Of a DNA stretch of 64,000 nucleotides, positions 38,217 through 51,368 are shown piece after piece; position 1 is the stretch's first letter, and every line of letters starts with the position of its first letter. Source of the DNA: Varroa destructor. Taxonomy: Eukaryota > Arthropoda > Arachnida > Mesostigmata > Varroidae. The notes beneath the pieces were generated by a model. It was not told where the DNA came from and made no database searches. It saw only the letters and a program-made list of their open reading frames with translations. The translations under genes were made by a program, and so were the position numbers. The stretch covers positions 41,786,837-41,850,836 of the forward strand of contig NW_019211455.1 of the NCBI RefSeq assembly GCF_002443255.2. The letters run 5' to 3'.

Positions 38217-40133
38217 CAATCTTCTAATCAACGTATAGCCAGCAGCATCTCCATATAATTAATCATAGTCGTTAAAACAGGCCGAGCCATCTTCTTCCAT
38301 TTCTGTTTAGCATGCCGATTTGTCGTCAGCGTGCTGATGATCCAAAGCTTGACCCTGCGATCAGAGACAAAGGACCTGTGCAGAGTGTTACTATCGATCA
38401 CGATAATATTACGAAGAAGGAATAGAAACAAAATAGGTATTGTTCAGTCACAATTCTGCGACTACTTGTCCCTGCTTTAACCAGTGTTGCTTGTGAGACT
38501 ACGCGAATGCGGATAGTTTTTTCTTTTTTTTTTTTTTTTTTTTATCGTACATTTATAACAGAGCATTGACCGCAGGATTTAGGCATGATGTTTACCGAAA
38601 AAGAATTTAGCAGGTTCGTGCTGTTTGCGTCTGTGTCGGCTTGGCAAAGTTTATGAAAGCCTTAATTCTTTTCATCGACAATATTTGATCATATCCGTAT
38701 TTACATACAACTAAAACGAATCATGGTGGTTTCCTGAACAGTAAATGACCGCAATTATGATCATAAGCGATTGACGTGCTATCAATACCTCCGAAGGCGG
38801 ACCAGACCTCGCTACGTTAAAAGCTGCTACGAAAGCTAGGCTTTCGTTACCTCTTTGCATTTACTAATTGAGGTATTGGCTACCGAGTTTATAGCTACTG
38901 ACTCTGACAATTCCCTTTAATTTTCCCTGGCCAGTCTTTCAACAGCATCTAAACATGGCGAAACCTGCCAAAATTTGGTTCCACACTGGTCACAAACACC
39001 GGGGCCATCGACGGCGATCAGCGTAAACTAAACCTCTGCCAGCTCTCGAGCATTTTCTCATAAGCGTCAAGAAGAGTTAGCGGTTATAACTGCAGTACGA
39101 ATAGGGCCGAAGAAGTTGGCATTCGTCAAAAACTGAAAGGCGTATCCTAAACCATTTTTATCCATCCATATCCGCTGCATCAGGCCAAGGCAAGCCCTAT
39201 AGCAATTACGCTAACGAGCCGCTACGACGGACGGGTTGATCATGCTCATGTTGAGTTGCACTGTAGTCATGTAACTGATGTCAATGTAGATGTAGTCTGC
39301 TTAGTTTGTTACTGCTGCTGGTACTTCTGCTGTTGTTATCGGTGATGTTGCTTTTTACCACATGCCGTCGCTTGGCTTTGCTCCTGTCAATCCTCGCGCT
39401 CCCTATTTAGTTACGTTTGTTGACAGCGGCTTACTGATGCTCCTTTTGGCTCGGGCGGGCTGTTTATTGCAGAACGAACCAGTCAGCAACACTTGCTCTT
39501 GCCATGCTTAGCGACATGTTACTGTAAACATTGTTGAGGCTATTACTAGGACAACAGTTGCTGCTGTTGCCGAGTGTCATCCGTAAGAAGCAATCCCCGA
39601 GACGAGTGCGTCGGTTCGCCTATCTATACTAAGCAAACGCACATCCGTTTGTTTGTCTGCCTTAACGGCAGCGGCAATCATGACCAACCTGTCTCTAGCC
39701 ACCCGTGGGAGGCTGTGTAGATAAAACAAGGCCTACTACCAACTACTGAAAAGCTCTCTGTCGCTCGCTTCTTCGGTAGCTGAGCTTTAGTCAATGACTG
39801 CCTGCGAAATGCCACAGAAACATATGCTGCTGCTGATCATTCAGTTATTCAAACACCGAACCAACGACGCGAGCCGTTACTACCGCTACCATCGCAGCGC
39901 TTCATGGGGGGTTCGTATATCGTTGTCGGACCCCACTCCAGTGATTGCTACTACCGCTAATGTTGCTGCTGTTGTTAGCGGTGCGAATAACAACGAGAGG
40001 AAGGGGGAAGTGAATAAAGCTTAGATGCCCGATGCCGAAGACGTTCCAGCACCTTATCCAGTCACCCATCCGGACGCTCACTGAGCCCGTGGTGCTCATC
40101 ATAGTGGCCACTTCCTGCTGATCTAATACTTAC
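38217..40133. other. Region after the chitin-binding gene, including a CTG/GC-rich stretch
   Basis: Holds the unplaced 3' UTR, a poly-T tract, and from 39.2 kb on many CTG, TTG and GCC triplets with higher GC. The next exon of the minus-strand candidate should be here; no good acceptor was found. Confidence 0.45.
38521..38543. repeat. Poly-T tract
   Basis: About 20 T, about 300 bp after the stop of the chitin-binding gene. Confidence 0.9.
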
Positions 40134-40512
40134 GCGAAGAAGATATTGCTTCGTGTTGTCACTATTACGGTCGTATTGGCGCCGTTCCTGGTCGACATCA
40201 GACGGCGAATTTGCGGATGGTTTGTCGGACGCGGCCAGCAGGCCGGGGGCTCAGAACAGGAGGGTGCGCTGATGCTACCAGCAGCAGCTCCAGTAACGAC
40301 AAGGAGCGGAGAAAGATTGATGGCGGTGGCGGCGGAGGAGGCGACAGTAGGAGAGTGAGAAGACGCGTCGCTCAGGGGGGTCGTTATTGATGGCGGCGTC
40401 AAGCTCAGCCTAAGAAGAGACCAGAGAAACGGACGAAGGAAATCACTTACGGTAGCGTGAACACCACTGTGCTAGGCCGAAAGTACGGTAGCGGTCTTAT
40501 ACGTAACAACAT
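40134..40512 (-). CDS. Candidate minus-strand exon pair, Ser/Thr/Pro/Ala-rich, with a 41-nt intron at 40410-40450
   Basis: On the minus strand a long pyrimidine tract ending CTCTTCTTAG defines an exon start at 40409, and a full-consensus donor GTAAGTATT follows its last base at 40134. Only one frame is open across its 276 nt; it encodes a Ser/Thr/Pro/Ala-rich stretch (start LSLTPPSITTPLSDASSHSP). Directly upstream, another consensus donor GTAAGTG begins at 40450, so donor and acceptor frame an intron of only 41 nt. The upstream frame (ATG at 40512, MLLRIRPLPYFRPS) joins in phase. No domain is recognisable and the ATG context is poor, so part or all may be 5' UTR. The next exon should lie below 40133; a weak in-phase candidate ends at 39902. 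Confidence 0.35.
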
Positions 40513-41022
40513 CGATGACGTTACTAATAGTCGCGGCACATAGAACCTTACGTTGGGGTAGCAGTAGAGAATTATTACCAGCAACGAGACCCTCACCGCC
40601 GTTGCTCATTCTCTTACGATGATACATAATTTATATGAGATTTATTGGCCCGGTCGTTGGTAAAGCGGTGAAAAGTGAAGACTGAGCGGGAGATTAAGCT
40701 ATTTAACGTAAGGTCTCTGCGCGAACCGTTAACGCGGTGAGACGAATTGGCACGAAGCACTATGGTACCACATAGCAGAGCTCTACGAATAATTAGTGAT
40801 GTGCGTCCGGCGGGTGGATAATCAATTATTTTTCTTACCTCGTGATGAAAACAACAGCGTGGCCAAAGGCAGTAGCAGCGGAGGTGGTCAGTTTAACTTT
40901 TGTGAGTGGCGCTTTATAGGAATTTATGTCATTAATGTTTCGATACAATGTCCTGGGGAGCTAAGCAGAGTTGAATCTCATTGGCTGAAGGTGTTTCTAC
41001 TTAACTATGAACGGGCAGTTTT

Positions 41023-41277
41023 CATTCACTGTATTATCTACGTAGTAACAACCTAATAATCCTTAATCGGACATTATTATTATTAGGGTAGGGATAGGGT
41101 CGGATATCATTCACTGTATTATCTACGTAGTAACAACCTAATAATCCTTAATCGGACATTATTATTATTAGGGTAGGGATAGGGTCGGATATCATTCACT
41201 GTATTATCTACGTAGTAACAACCTAATAATCCTTAATCGGACATTATTATTATTCGGGTAGGGATAGGGTCGGATAT
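41023..41277. repeat. Three nearly identical tandem copies of an 85-bp unit
   Basis: Copies are 41023-41107, 41108-41192 and 41193-41277. They are identical except for one base (A at 41085 and 41170, C at 41255). Each copy has the palindromic CTACGTAG, an ATTATTATTATT run and a G-run block TTAGGGTAGGGATAGGGT. Such identity means a recent duplication, or an assembly error. Confidence 0.97.
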
Positions 41278-44200
41278 CATTCCGATTTAGACGACCGTTC
41301 CCCCGTGTCGGTGAGCTATATGTCCATATATTGCATAGCGAACACCTTTATAGCATGTTATCTAAGAGTCTCTTAGGCCTGCCACCGTCTTTGCCAAAAT
41401 ACACGATTTCTCGCACAAACGTTCACGACATACACGTGCTAGTTGATGACGATACAACAGACACAACCGGAAGCCTAACCCTGTTACACTTCGAACTACC
41501 GGTCGTCGACGAACCGTATGATTGCGTGTGTATTTTGTTGAAAAACGGTTCTCAGCCAACCATTTAGACCAAGCACTTTTGCGCATCATCGTAAACCTAG
41601 TGAACTTGAAAAGGAAGAAAATGAGCATTTGAGAGAATGTGCCAGTCTCGACTGAATGCGCTATATGCTACCTCAATGTATATCTATAATAGTATTTTTC
41701 TATATAAAGAGTTCATATTCGCATGTTTATGTTTCAGCGATCTCCCGAGAACTTTGTCGAAGTACCTTCATTTCATGGATTGTTGTTAGTTCGCTGCCGG
41801 CAAACTTTGAGAGTGGGCCGTGTCGTCAGTTAACTTTGGCCAGTAGCAATTTATAAATTGCTACTACACCGCTTAAGATAAGGTTATTGATTATTATTAT
41901 GGTTATAAATGTTCTTGAAGAAGAACGCTATTTATTTACTGTTAGTGTGCGTCTTTACGGTCTATAATCTTCTCCAACCTTTAGGAGACTAATCAGCATG
42001 CTCGTTATCTATGTATCTGAACGTTCTTTTTCTAATCGTAATACCCAGCTCAAATGCCCCATGTACGGGAGCTCTCATTTCCGTTTAATCAATAGGCATA
42101 TTATTGTTGCAAAATTAGTTAGTACACAAAACGTGGGTTCTGCCTTTTCCATCTTAAGCATCGAGTTGAATGTCTGCAGTTTCTTTGCCTGTCGCTTCTT
42201 TACATTATGTAATATGTTCCTGGCTCTATATTACCTTAGAGTTTTAATTGTCTCTCTGCATTTGCCGTAGCCGATTTGATTTTACAACTTTTCTCTTATC
42301 GATCTTTTATATCGTTGTTCATTGTTAAATATCTTTTGAATTTAATTCTTCATCATTCAATCATTTTTATTCCGTTTTCGAGGAGACGTGCTATATAGAA
42401 AAAATGTATGCAGAAAATGTAACTTACCCCGGTAATGTTTGAACCAACTGTTTACCAGCTACAGGCTTGCATCCAGACTAATTGACATTCCTAACCCTAT
42501 ATCTTAGTAAGATATATTGATATGGCCAGAATAAAGGCCACCTAGTTCTAATCGAAGGTCTGTGCCTGCATTTGATTATTTCTAACGTACAAGTGTTGGC
42601 GTTAATTCTGGAAAAAAATAAACGTAAAGAGTGTACATGGCTGTACCGCTTTCCACATTTTAGTCCGGCTCTGAGAATTCCGCGTAGCAGCTGTACAAGA
42701 AGAAATAGCATACGGCAGGCTCACGGCAGACTCTGAAACATCATTTGTGTATGTACACCTGGTTATTAGTCAAGGCCATTGAGACCTGTCTTTTGATGAG
42801 TTCGTGCGTGCTCCCTATAAGGACATTCTAGTGATTAATATTATTAAACTACTGTTGCTATTCAAGTCAAAATTTCATACAAACAAAAGCCCAACCCAAT
42901 ACGAGCAAATACTTGACATATTCATGTATTAAATATATAGTATATTAAGATATAGTAATTATGATAACAAGTGAAAAGGAGTATTGTAATAAGGATGTCG
43001 TGATAATTATATAAATAATAATTAAATAAATTGATTTTGTAACTACAGTAATTAACGCGAAGTGTTCTTACTTTAGTACCACAAACATTTCTTGCTGGGG
43101 ATAGGTCTAGCGATGCTAGGTATGTGTACATATATCTATATACAGATTCTACCGCATAGCTCGTGTAGTAGAATCTCTGATTTCTTGAAACCTCCGGGTA
43201 GTTTAATCTAGGAGTATTTGGAAATGATGATGAGGCTAAATAGTGATCTATCCTAGAGGAACGTTTTTTGGCGCTTTCATAAAATATATATATTTTTATT
43301 TAGTTTTTCTTTTCAATTTTTTATCATCAAACTATTTTTATCATAAATATAATAAAAAATAAATGAATATATATATATATAAAATTATTATTGCGAGTTT
43401 CGAACCAGCCAACCGTAAGCTGTCTATGGGCAGAACCTTTGCCGCCCTATACATCGGTAGCCGTTACAACATCCCGAATAAGTCTTCTGCCTGATGTAAA
43501 GCTAAAGCTGTTGCGGATATCGAGCTTCAAGCATCTCCGTCCTCGCGAATATTTTTCCGCCGTGTGATTTCTTTTTTACAACGTATCCTTTTCAAGATCC
43601 GAACACGTTTCCGTTCACCTTTACGGTACACAAACGATAATATTTATTACGTTAACGTAACTTCTTAAAACAGAACAGGCAGTGTAATGCATACGTGATG
43701 CGACGACATTAACAGTTCTTCATATTAATTATCTAGGTAAACTTTGAAACAGGTTCCAGCTTCGTTCTGTATTTGCTTGATTTCATAGATGTAGATTGTA
43801 TTTTTTATTCTCATGTAAGCTACGAAGCTCTAAGAATATTTTCACTCTAACTGATGCTTTAAAATCTTCTCTTCGAAAGAGATATTGAGGGCATCATAGA
43901 TAGAAGCTACGTTAAGTTAAACCACATATTATTACTGTAATTAAACCGAAGAAAGGTACGGATATGTACGAGCAATAAATAATAACATTGATACTTCTGC
44001 GTTTCTGTTTTTTTTTTTTTTTTTTTTTTTATTATACTAAAACGGGTGAAGCCACAGATTATCAGAGTTCTTTCAATGAGTAGCTACACTCCGACGCTCC
44101 ATATTAGGTTTTACTAAAAGTTTATTCCTATATACTAAAGTTAATAATGTAGAACAACAGCTACATAACGCAGACACAACAGAAGCACTTGAAATTTATA

Positions 44201-47200
44201 GGATAATCACTCGAAGCAGTCGATCATCATATTGATGTTCTCATCCCAATCTCAATGAGATTAAAGATATAGAAAACTATAAATTTGACGGACTAGATTG
44301 TTTAGCATTCATTTTTTCATAGTTTATGTGTTTCAAGAATAAGAGCATTTTTTGTAGCCTACATAAACACATTAGTAAGCGTTGAGTATATAGATATCGA
44401 CTCAAGGCAGATCTTAAGCGCCATAATTAGTATTCATTCAAGAGCACACTTCAGCAGCATGTCTAGAACTGAACGTTCTGAATTTTTTGTACAAACAACT
44501 CTACAATATTGTTTTCCTTAGTCTCGCTAGATAGTCGAACGGGGTGATTTCCATGCATCGGTGCGACAATCAGCTATTTTCTACACTCGTAAACTATTCT
44601 CGTACTGTCCAATTGTTTCGTTATTTATCTAAATACATTTTTATCCGCATTGATATTCTTAGTAATACGAACTATTATGAATTAATTAATGATCGTCTTG
44701 GAATTATATTTTTCTTAGACATGCTGTACATTTTAGATGTATGTTATCGTAACCTGGGTCGATCCCTAACCCCACTACTGTTTCTCTGCCGCAAGTTTTC
44801 GCGCATCTGCTAGTCGATAAATAATTTTAATGATAGCAATAACATTGTTTTTATTTAGTGTAGCCTGTTTGTCAAATCTGCTATTGTAACCCTTGTTAAC
44901 GTCTAACTAGTATTCCTTGAAGAAAATTAGGGCAATGAAACACACGGTCAACCAACGCCATGGTTAAAAAATTCTATTCAAATTGTGATATTGCTAGCGT
45001 ATTTGAATGATTATAGTCATTGACCTTAAAATCATGATACACTTATGTTGCCAGAAAACACCTTGAGTGAAGTCTATATAGACTAAGCAAAGAAAAAAAA
45101 ACTTTTTTTTTTTTCTAGCGTTTCCATTATTGATAGCGTTCCGGGTGTAGCGGCCGCCGAACGAGTACTGCGTTTCTTTTATGGGCAACTAGATGCCAGG
45201 GTTGACGTTTGCCTTCTCCAGTCACACAGCGGACAAGTTTGTCTTCTGCGCCAACTTCTGGTTGACATCACCATTGATTTAAACATTTTTTCTACATCGG
45301 CAACAAATTCCTTGTTAAACTACATTCCTGCAGCACTACACACTAGCAAATACGGAACTATATATGGAGTCGAGGTTTCAATAGTTCAAACAGTGACAGA
45401 TCGCTGCTAGCTTTTATCTCAATAGAAAAGTGACCAAACTACTTTAGCTGACATTGTTCAGTTTTCTGATCCGAGTAAATATAGAGAAAGGAGTAATTGA
45501 AGCGTTGTGTGCTACCTTTTACAAAACCTTACTAGGGGTCCTAGGTTTCTGTTCTCAGTTAACGTGTTTACCTCCCCGAATGTGTCTTCACCTTATTTTC
45601 TTTCTATAGTAACATAATGAACTTGTATAACGTAATACATACTAGCAAAATTCGGATGGCTCGAAATTCATTACCAACTTAGCTCAAACTGCTTGCCCCC
45701 TGTCAACACTGTTTCTAAAAATATAATATTCATTATTATACTAATAGTATGCTTTTTAAATAAGTGTACTTGATGAGAAATAGATACTATACAGCCACAA
45801 TCCCAGATCGCCACGAAATTTGTCTCCCGGCTAAGGCATGGGGCTTCACATACTTTTCTAAGAGATGTTTGTCATTGCTCAAGGTTATTAGGACACTTTT
45901 TGCTTCTTGACTTCCAAAATACCAAACAAGAATTACTCTTTGCCTGTTCACAGGATCGATCGTGGGGTGTTCGCAACCATAAAATGTTCTCGTTAATGGT
46001 ATTCTAAAGCTATCCATATAGTATAGGATTTCAGCATGAGGACAACGATTAACCTAGATCAATAAATGTTTGCTGCTGTTTGTGTTTCCGTAACGCTGTA
46101 CTAAATACAAACTCCACCGCAGATACGAGAAATCGACCAGGACAGATAACGTTAACTGGTCGTAGATAGAATAAATTGTGTCATTTCGTATTTTTTCGTT
46201 AATGGACCCTTAGCCCATCGTATATTTGCTATAACGGTTCATAGGAGGAGAGAATCAACGATAATTTGTACGCAGAACTAGCGACTGCCTTAGCTGCTGT
46301 TGTAACTAACAGGGACGTCTAGTAGATAGATTTTTTTTTTGGAATCTCGATTTATAGCATCACAACGACCTCCGATCACGTTTTCAGCGGAGTCTGAATT
46401 ATAGCTTATAAAACAAGAGCTGTACTTGTCCTTGTCCTTGCTTCATTTCCGATGAGATCAGCTTTAGGAAAATAAATTGAATGATTTCATTGTACATACG
46501 GCTGGCTCACATAAGTTAAATTCCGCCACGATCAGCCGCCACGTGAGGCACGATAGTAAATATCGCATCTGTACGAAGAACTTTTACAAACCAAGTTAGT
46601 TTAACGATTTAAATGAAATTCAATTACAGAACAAGTTTCAGACAGCGGTCGTGGTTTGTAAAATTCATAAAACAGATGGATTTTGTGTGTACATGGGCAG
46701 ACCGAACGTAGTTGCTAACAATATAATATTGTACCTAGTGTTTCATCACGTTACCGAACAATGAAAAATGAACTTTTTTAACCGGTTCTATTTCGCAGAT
46801 GTTACCGAAAGGCTAAAGTGGTAACATTTGTGGACAAACCGCTCGGTCGTTTACATGGAATCCAAAGACGCTTATTACTTGAATCATCTAAAAAATTGAA
46901 TTTGTTGTAATTGTTCAAGAAGACCAAACTCTACGTAACGATTTGACTAAAACACAGTACGCTACGGTCTGCAGTGTAACTCAGACATGGCGAAAATCCC
47001 TTCTTAGATCTAAATGTCAAGAGATCTTTTCTGAGAGCCTGAGGTAGTCCCCGTACCTACACACAAGAGCACTCCGAACAACAGAAAGCGGGTACATCCA
47101 GAAAACATACTTTTGCAGTACGGTGACAGCTGTAGCGTCTACTGCAAACGGCTAACATCTCATGTTATCGCGGTGCAGGCCTAGAAAAAAGGCCAGTGTC

Positions 47201-49301
47201 TGTAAACGGAATTTATAAAACGAACGTCTTGAAACAGATCGCTAACATTATAGAAGATGACAAACACATGTGATCAGGCTTAAAAAGAACATTGACGAAA
47301 AGATAACATTAAAAAAAATCTAGCCAATTTAGATCTAATATGCCATGCTATTGCAGCTGCGACTCGATTAACGCTGTTGGTGTGACATACATAATGGATT
47401 CAGATGCGAGTTTACTGATCGATTCCTGTCCATTCACACCTGAATCTATAACGAAACGGATCTGCAGTGCGTATTCTAACAAATACTGGGTATTACATAA
47501 CCTGCTGGTCAGTAGTGGAGGCCGTTTTACTGAATTTTTCGTGCTGAAGAGTGCGGATTTTGCTACTAGTAACAAACAACATTTTGTTCAATATGTCGAT
47601 AACTGATGGCCGACTAAACCGGTTTGTGCTTCAAGGCAAAGTAACCACTATTTCAGGCACAGTACAAGCCATATCAGACCGTTCCCGCATAAATCCATAG
47701 GGAGTTTTTGGTAATCATGTCAGTCCCCAGACGCACGCTCTCTGAAGCTTCACTGCCATAATCCTATGCATAGAGCACACTGGGGTATACTAAATTCTTT
47801 TTATCGGCCGACCCTTGACTGCCTGGAGTGTCCAACACTTTCCAATCTTCTTGGACATTAGTACAGCTAAAACTGCAGAAGCCACTCGACCTCAAAGCCA
47901 GATAGTCCACAATGTGCATCACTGTGGCTTGTTTCTTCTTTACTATAGAAATATACTGAATATCGTATAGATTTGAGGACCAATGGGATCTCCCGGAAGA
48001 AGCTCCTGCTCTACTTTACTACTGGGATTTTGTGGATGTGCACTTCGGAAAAGTTTTCTACTGAAACTGCTTGAAGTTACTTTGCGATTTTCATTTTAAT
48101 GGAATGACTCAAGATTGCAACCTTTCCATGGTGACGTCTTGTCTAGGCCAAATCGTAGGGTCCAAAATTTTTCTACACATTCAATCATCTGTGATGGCTC
48201 GTTCATGTTAAATATGGCTGAGCCATCATGATTACGTAGAGTGACACACGAATATCGCTATATCGTTAAGCATTGTTGCCGAAATACATTTTTTTTGTTA
48301 TCACAGATGCTCACTCAATCTGCGTCTAGTGTATATAATGTTTGAATCAGGAATAAAAATTCGTGGAATTAAGATGGGAAACTGTGGACTGAATATAGTT
48401 AGTAAAATCAGTGGCGAAATTCGGTGAATGGGTGTTGAGCTCACAGCCGCAGGATTTAAGGCCGATCTCTAACCGAGACAGAATAGCTGGTTTATTTTGA
48501 AAAAATATATTTGAGTTCTTAATTCTAGCCCACCTTGCAGCGGAGCTGCGTTGGCACGAACATTACTACACTTGCTACATGTATGCGCGGAGCTGAAATG
48601 TGTCTTCACCATGGTAAGGACTCCCGGCACCAGGATTTCAATCTCCGCAAAAAAATTGAAGTGCCTTAGTAGCTTTCAAACTTGACCTGAAAGCAACAAA
48701 TTCTCCGCTTAATTATTTCTAATCATTTATGCATTGACTTATTCTAAGTAGCAGGATCTAAACAAGATACTAATGTACTGGGTTCTGACACAGAACAAGC
48801 AGTTCTTTTATACATATATATTTATATATAGAGTAACTGGCGCTCCATAATAGCAACCGCATCTTCAACCCACCGACATACAATTCAGCATCTAATTACA
48901 TGTATGGTCCAATCGAACACGGTAATCTATGTCTCTGATCGAAGTTCATATGAAATAGATATTAATCCTTCGTTAATCGAAATCTGTTGTTTAGGATCAA
49001 ATAAAATACCATCGGATTGCGCTTTTGTTATTATACTGTCTCAAGAACAGCAGTAATTTCCATTGCAAGTGAATGCTGCTGGCGACCCACCACTCAACTT
49101 CATTTCTATAGACATCAACTGAGGTAACATTCTTCTGCGGCTGTGATGGTATAGGGATAGAGCCATTTTTCGTTTATGTGCCATTGTTTACATACTGTTG
49201 TCTTTCTTTTATCTTCAATGGTTGCCCACTGCACATACCTCTGTTGGCCTTCCCCTGGAAACTTATACTCTTATTTACAATCTGCTCTTATTTACAATTA
49301 G
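41278..49301. other. AT-rich block, no supported gene
   Basis: Frames are short. One acceptor followed by a 36-codon basic frame (46799-46910) and an 88-codon ATG frame at 47340-47606 are the only stretches that look at all protein-like; neither has a second splice border or family resemblance. Confidence 0.45.
44009..44031. repeat. Poly-T tract
   Basis: Uninterrupted run of about 20 T. Confidence 0.9.
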
Positions 49302-49665
49302 CCCCACGCGAACTTCACCCGCTTTCATCTTAACGTCTACACAATATCTCGTGGCCGATGCGTGCTTATCTAGCTCTCGTAACCTGCCGCCTCAGCCGGA
49401 GCACCTCTTCGCGCGTCAGCAGAAAGGCGGAAGAAACGTCAGAAAACAACGGGGCGAGCGCAGCGTCAGCCCAGGAAAAAAATCCAACCCGAATGAAGCT
49501 GCGTTAAGCGTCAACGAAGTCAGGAGCGGCAGCCGCGAACACAAGCGGTTGCAACTGCCCCCTCTGCAGCCCCTGCGGCCGCCGTCAAGTTTACCGATAA
49601 CGTTACAGGCAGAAGCTGCTGAAGTCAACGGAGATAAAGGAAAAACAGCAAGAAAAACACATTAA
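49302..49665 (+). CDS. Candidate terminal exon, basic Ser/Pro-rich open frame
   Basis: A pyrimidine-rich stretch ending TTTACAATTAG precedes 49302, and the frame stays open to TAA at 49663. The same frame is open back to 49198, 155 codons without an ATG, the longest open frame outside the chitin-binding gene. The last 95 codons are GC-richer and encode a basic, Ser/Pro/Gln-rich sequence (e.g. RQQKGGRNVRKQRGERSVSP, then LQLPPLQPLRPPSSLP), like disordered parts of nuclear proteins. I recognise no domain. The lack of an ATG means it can only be coding if spliced from an upstream exon, which I did not find. Confidence 0.22.
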
Positions 49666-50325
49666 CAAATGAATTGGCACAACTAAACAAATTGCACTGG
49701 CATGGATGGAAAAGCTGGTGGTTGGTCTATCATTTCACTGATTCCGAAAGGCGATCTCGGCTTCCTCATCTTGTGTCTCGCGGTTCATAGCACTACTAAC
49801 TATATGTAGTAGTTCTTTGGTTTCAGTACTGTGACTCCTGAGCGGAGCTTCTAGCGTTGAAGTTCCTGAACAGACTGCGGCTGATGTTAGTAGAACTAGG
49901 TAGGCATCGAGCTTGCCGGAGTTGCGAGCTTGTGGCAGTCATCGACGAAAAGTTTCTAACGAAAAGGAGGTTTCCACTGAAATTGGTTCATTGTAGAAAC
50001 CGCTTTGAACAAGCCTTTCGTAGCAACGGCGCATGCTACTAAAGCCAATGTAATACAACGTTGGGACCTCACACTAACGGCGCGTATTCGGGTAATTAGA
50101 ACGCAAAAAAAAAACGGAAACAAAAAGGTACCAGATAGACGGCATCCACAACCCGATAGTCCTCGCAAAAAACAATTCATCGGTAGCAGTCCGTCTGTGC
50201 GTTTGTTTGTATCTCACATAGCTATACAAACATAATAACAGTGGTAATAAAATAAACTAACTTTTCTTTGCCACCGTTACTATTACGATCACAGCTGTTA
50301 TACTAATTGAAATTGTACGGAGTTG

Positions 50326-50373
50326 ATATATATCTATATATATATATATATTGTATATGTGTATATATATATA
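50326..50373. repeat. (TA)n microsatellite, interrupted
   Basis: Two TA tracts separated by TGTATATGTG. Confidence 0.85.
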
Positions 50374-51340
50374 GCGCATTCGGAAACACACGCGGCGTAA
50401 TCCTAGACGAAATAATTTGAAATTCAGAGAGGTAATTCCAAATGCGGTGTCAAATCTTGGTGCTGATCGTAGAAAAACGCTGCCACTGGGCTTTTATGGG
50501 TCATTGCTATTACTACAAGCATCAAAAGTACGGCAAACATTTAATTGAGGAAAGGAAGCAGCCTAACATGGTAACACGCTTAACTGATTTGCGCTATTTT
50601 GCCTCATCCGAAAACCGTTGCCCCTTAGTTGTTTCGTGGAGCTGAAGGATGAATTATACGATCGTCCAACCATTTAGCAGCTCGTGATAAATATGGTCAT
50701 TATGGCTGTGCTGTTGTTTTGGCATTCTGTCAGAAACGCATGAAGGACTTGCAGCCGACAAACAATATCGCCAGCGCCGATTGGCGTTTGCCACCCTACC
50801 AATAATGGAGGTAAGCGTAGCAATCGCGGAAGGCCACATGCTAATTCAGTACTGATTCGTATCTACTTTTACTGAACTAGGATTACTCAGTGCCGAGTGG
50901 TCTGAGTGCGAAATTGAGATAAGACGTGCCTTATTTCGCACTTTAGCAGTTAAAATATAAACATTTGAATTCGACATTGTATTTTACGTTTTTCTTACAA
51001 CAGAACCAGAGCAAACACACAAAACGGATCTGATTCCAAGAACTGGCTATAAACCGTGTTCATTTGATTATTAGTAGAGGTGTCGTAAATTCCGATCATA
51101 GGGTGCATGGGCATCTAATTGAACTTACTTCAGTGAATCGTGGGCAGGACTTCCGTTCTAATCTGTTAAATGTACCAGAATAATCACTTCTTTAACGAAT
51201 AAATGCGGAAGCAAATGCTCGCCGTGTGGTATTTTCTCCATTTGAATATATCGTAGTCTAGCTGATCTTTCCGGGAGAACCACGTCCGGATTTAGGCAAG
51301 TAAATACTATCAATAGATGATGTCATTAAGCTTTAAAAGA

Positions 51341-51368
51341 CCACAGAAGGTTTACCACAGAAGGTTTA
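51341..51368. repeat. Tandem pair of a 14-bp unit
   Basis: CCACAGAAGGTTTA occurs twice back to back without mismatch. Confidence 0.95.

Noticed and set aside
43381..43470. Minus-strand GGTTCGAAAC, again B-box-like
   Set aside because: No matching A-box, no acceptor or T-stem pairing.
4640..46650. Shared word TTTCAGACAGCGGT near 4646 and 46636
   Set aside because: Only 14 bases with no similarity in the flanks; chance.
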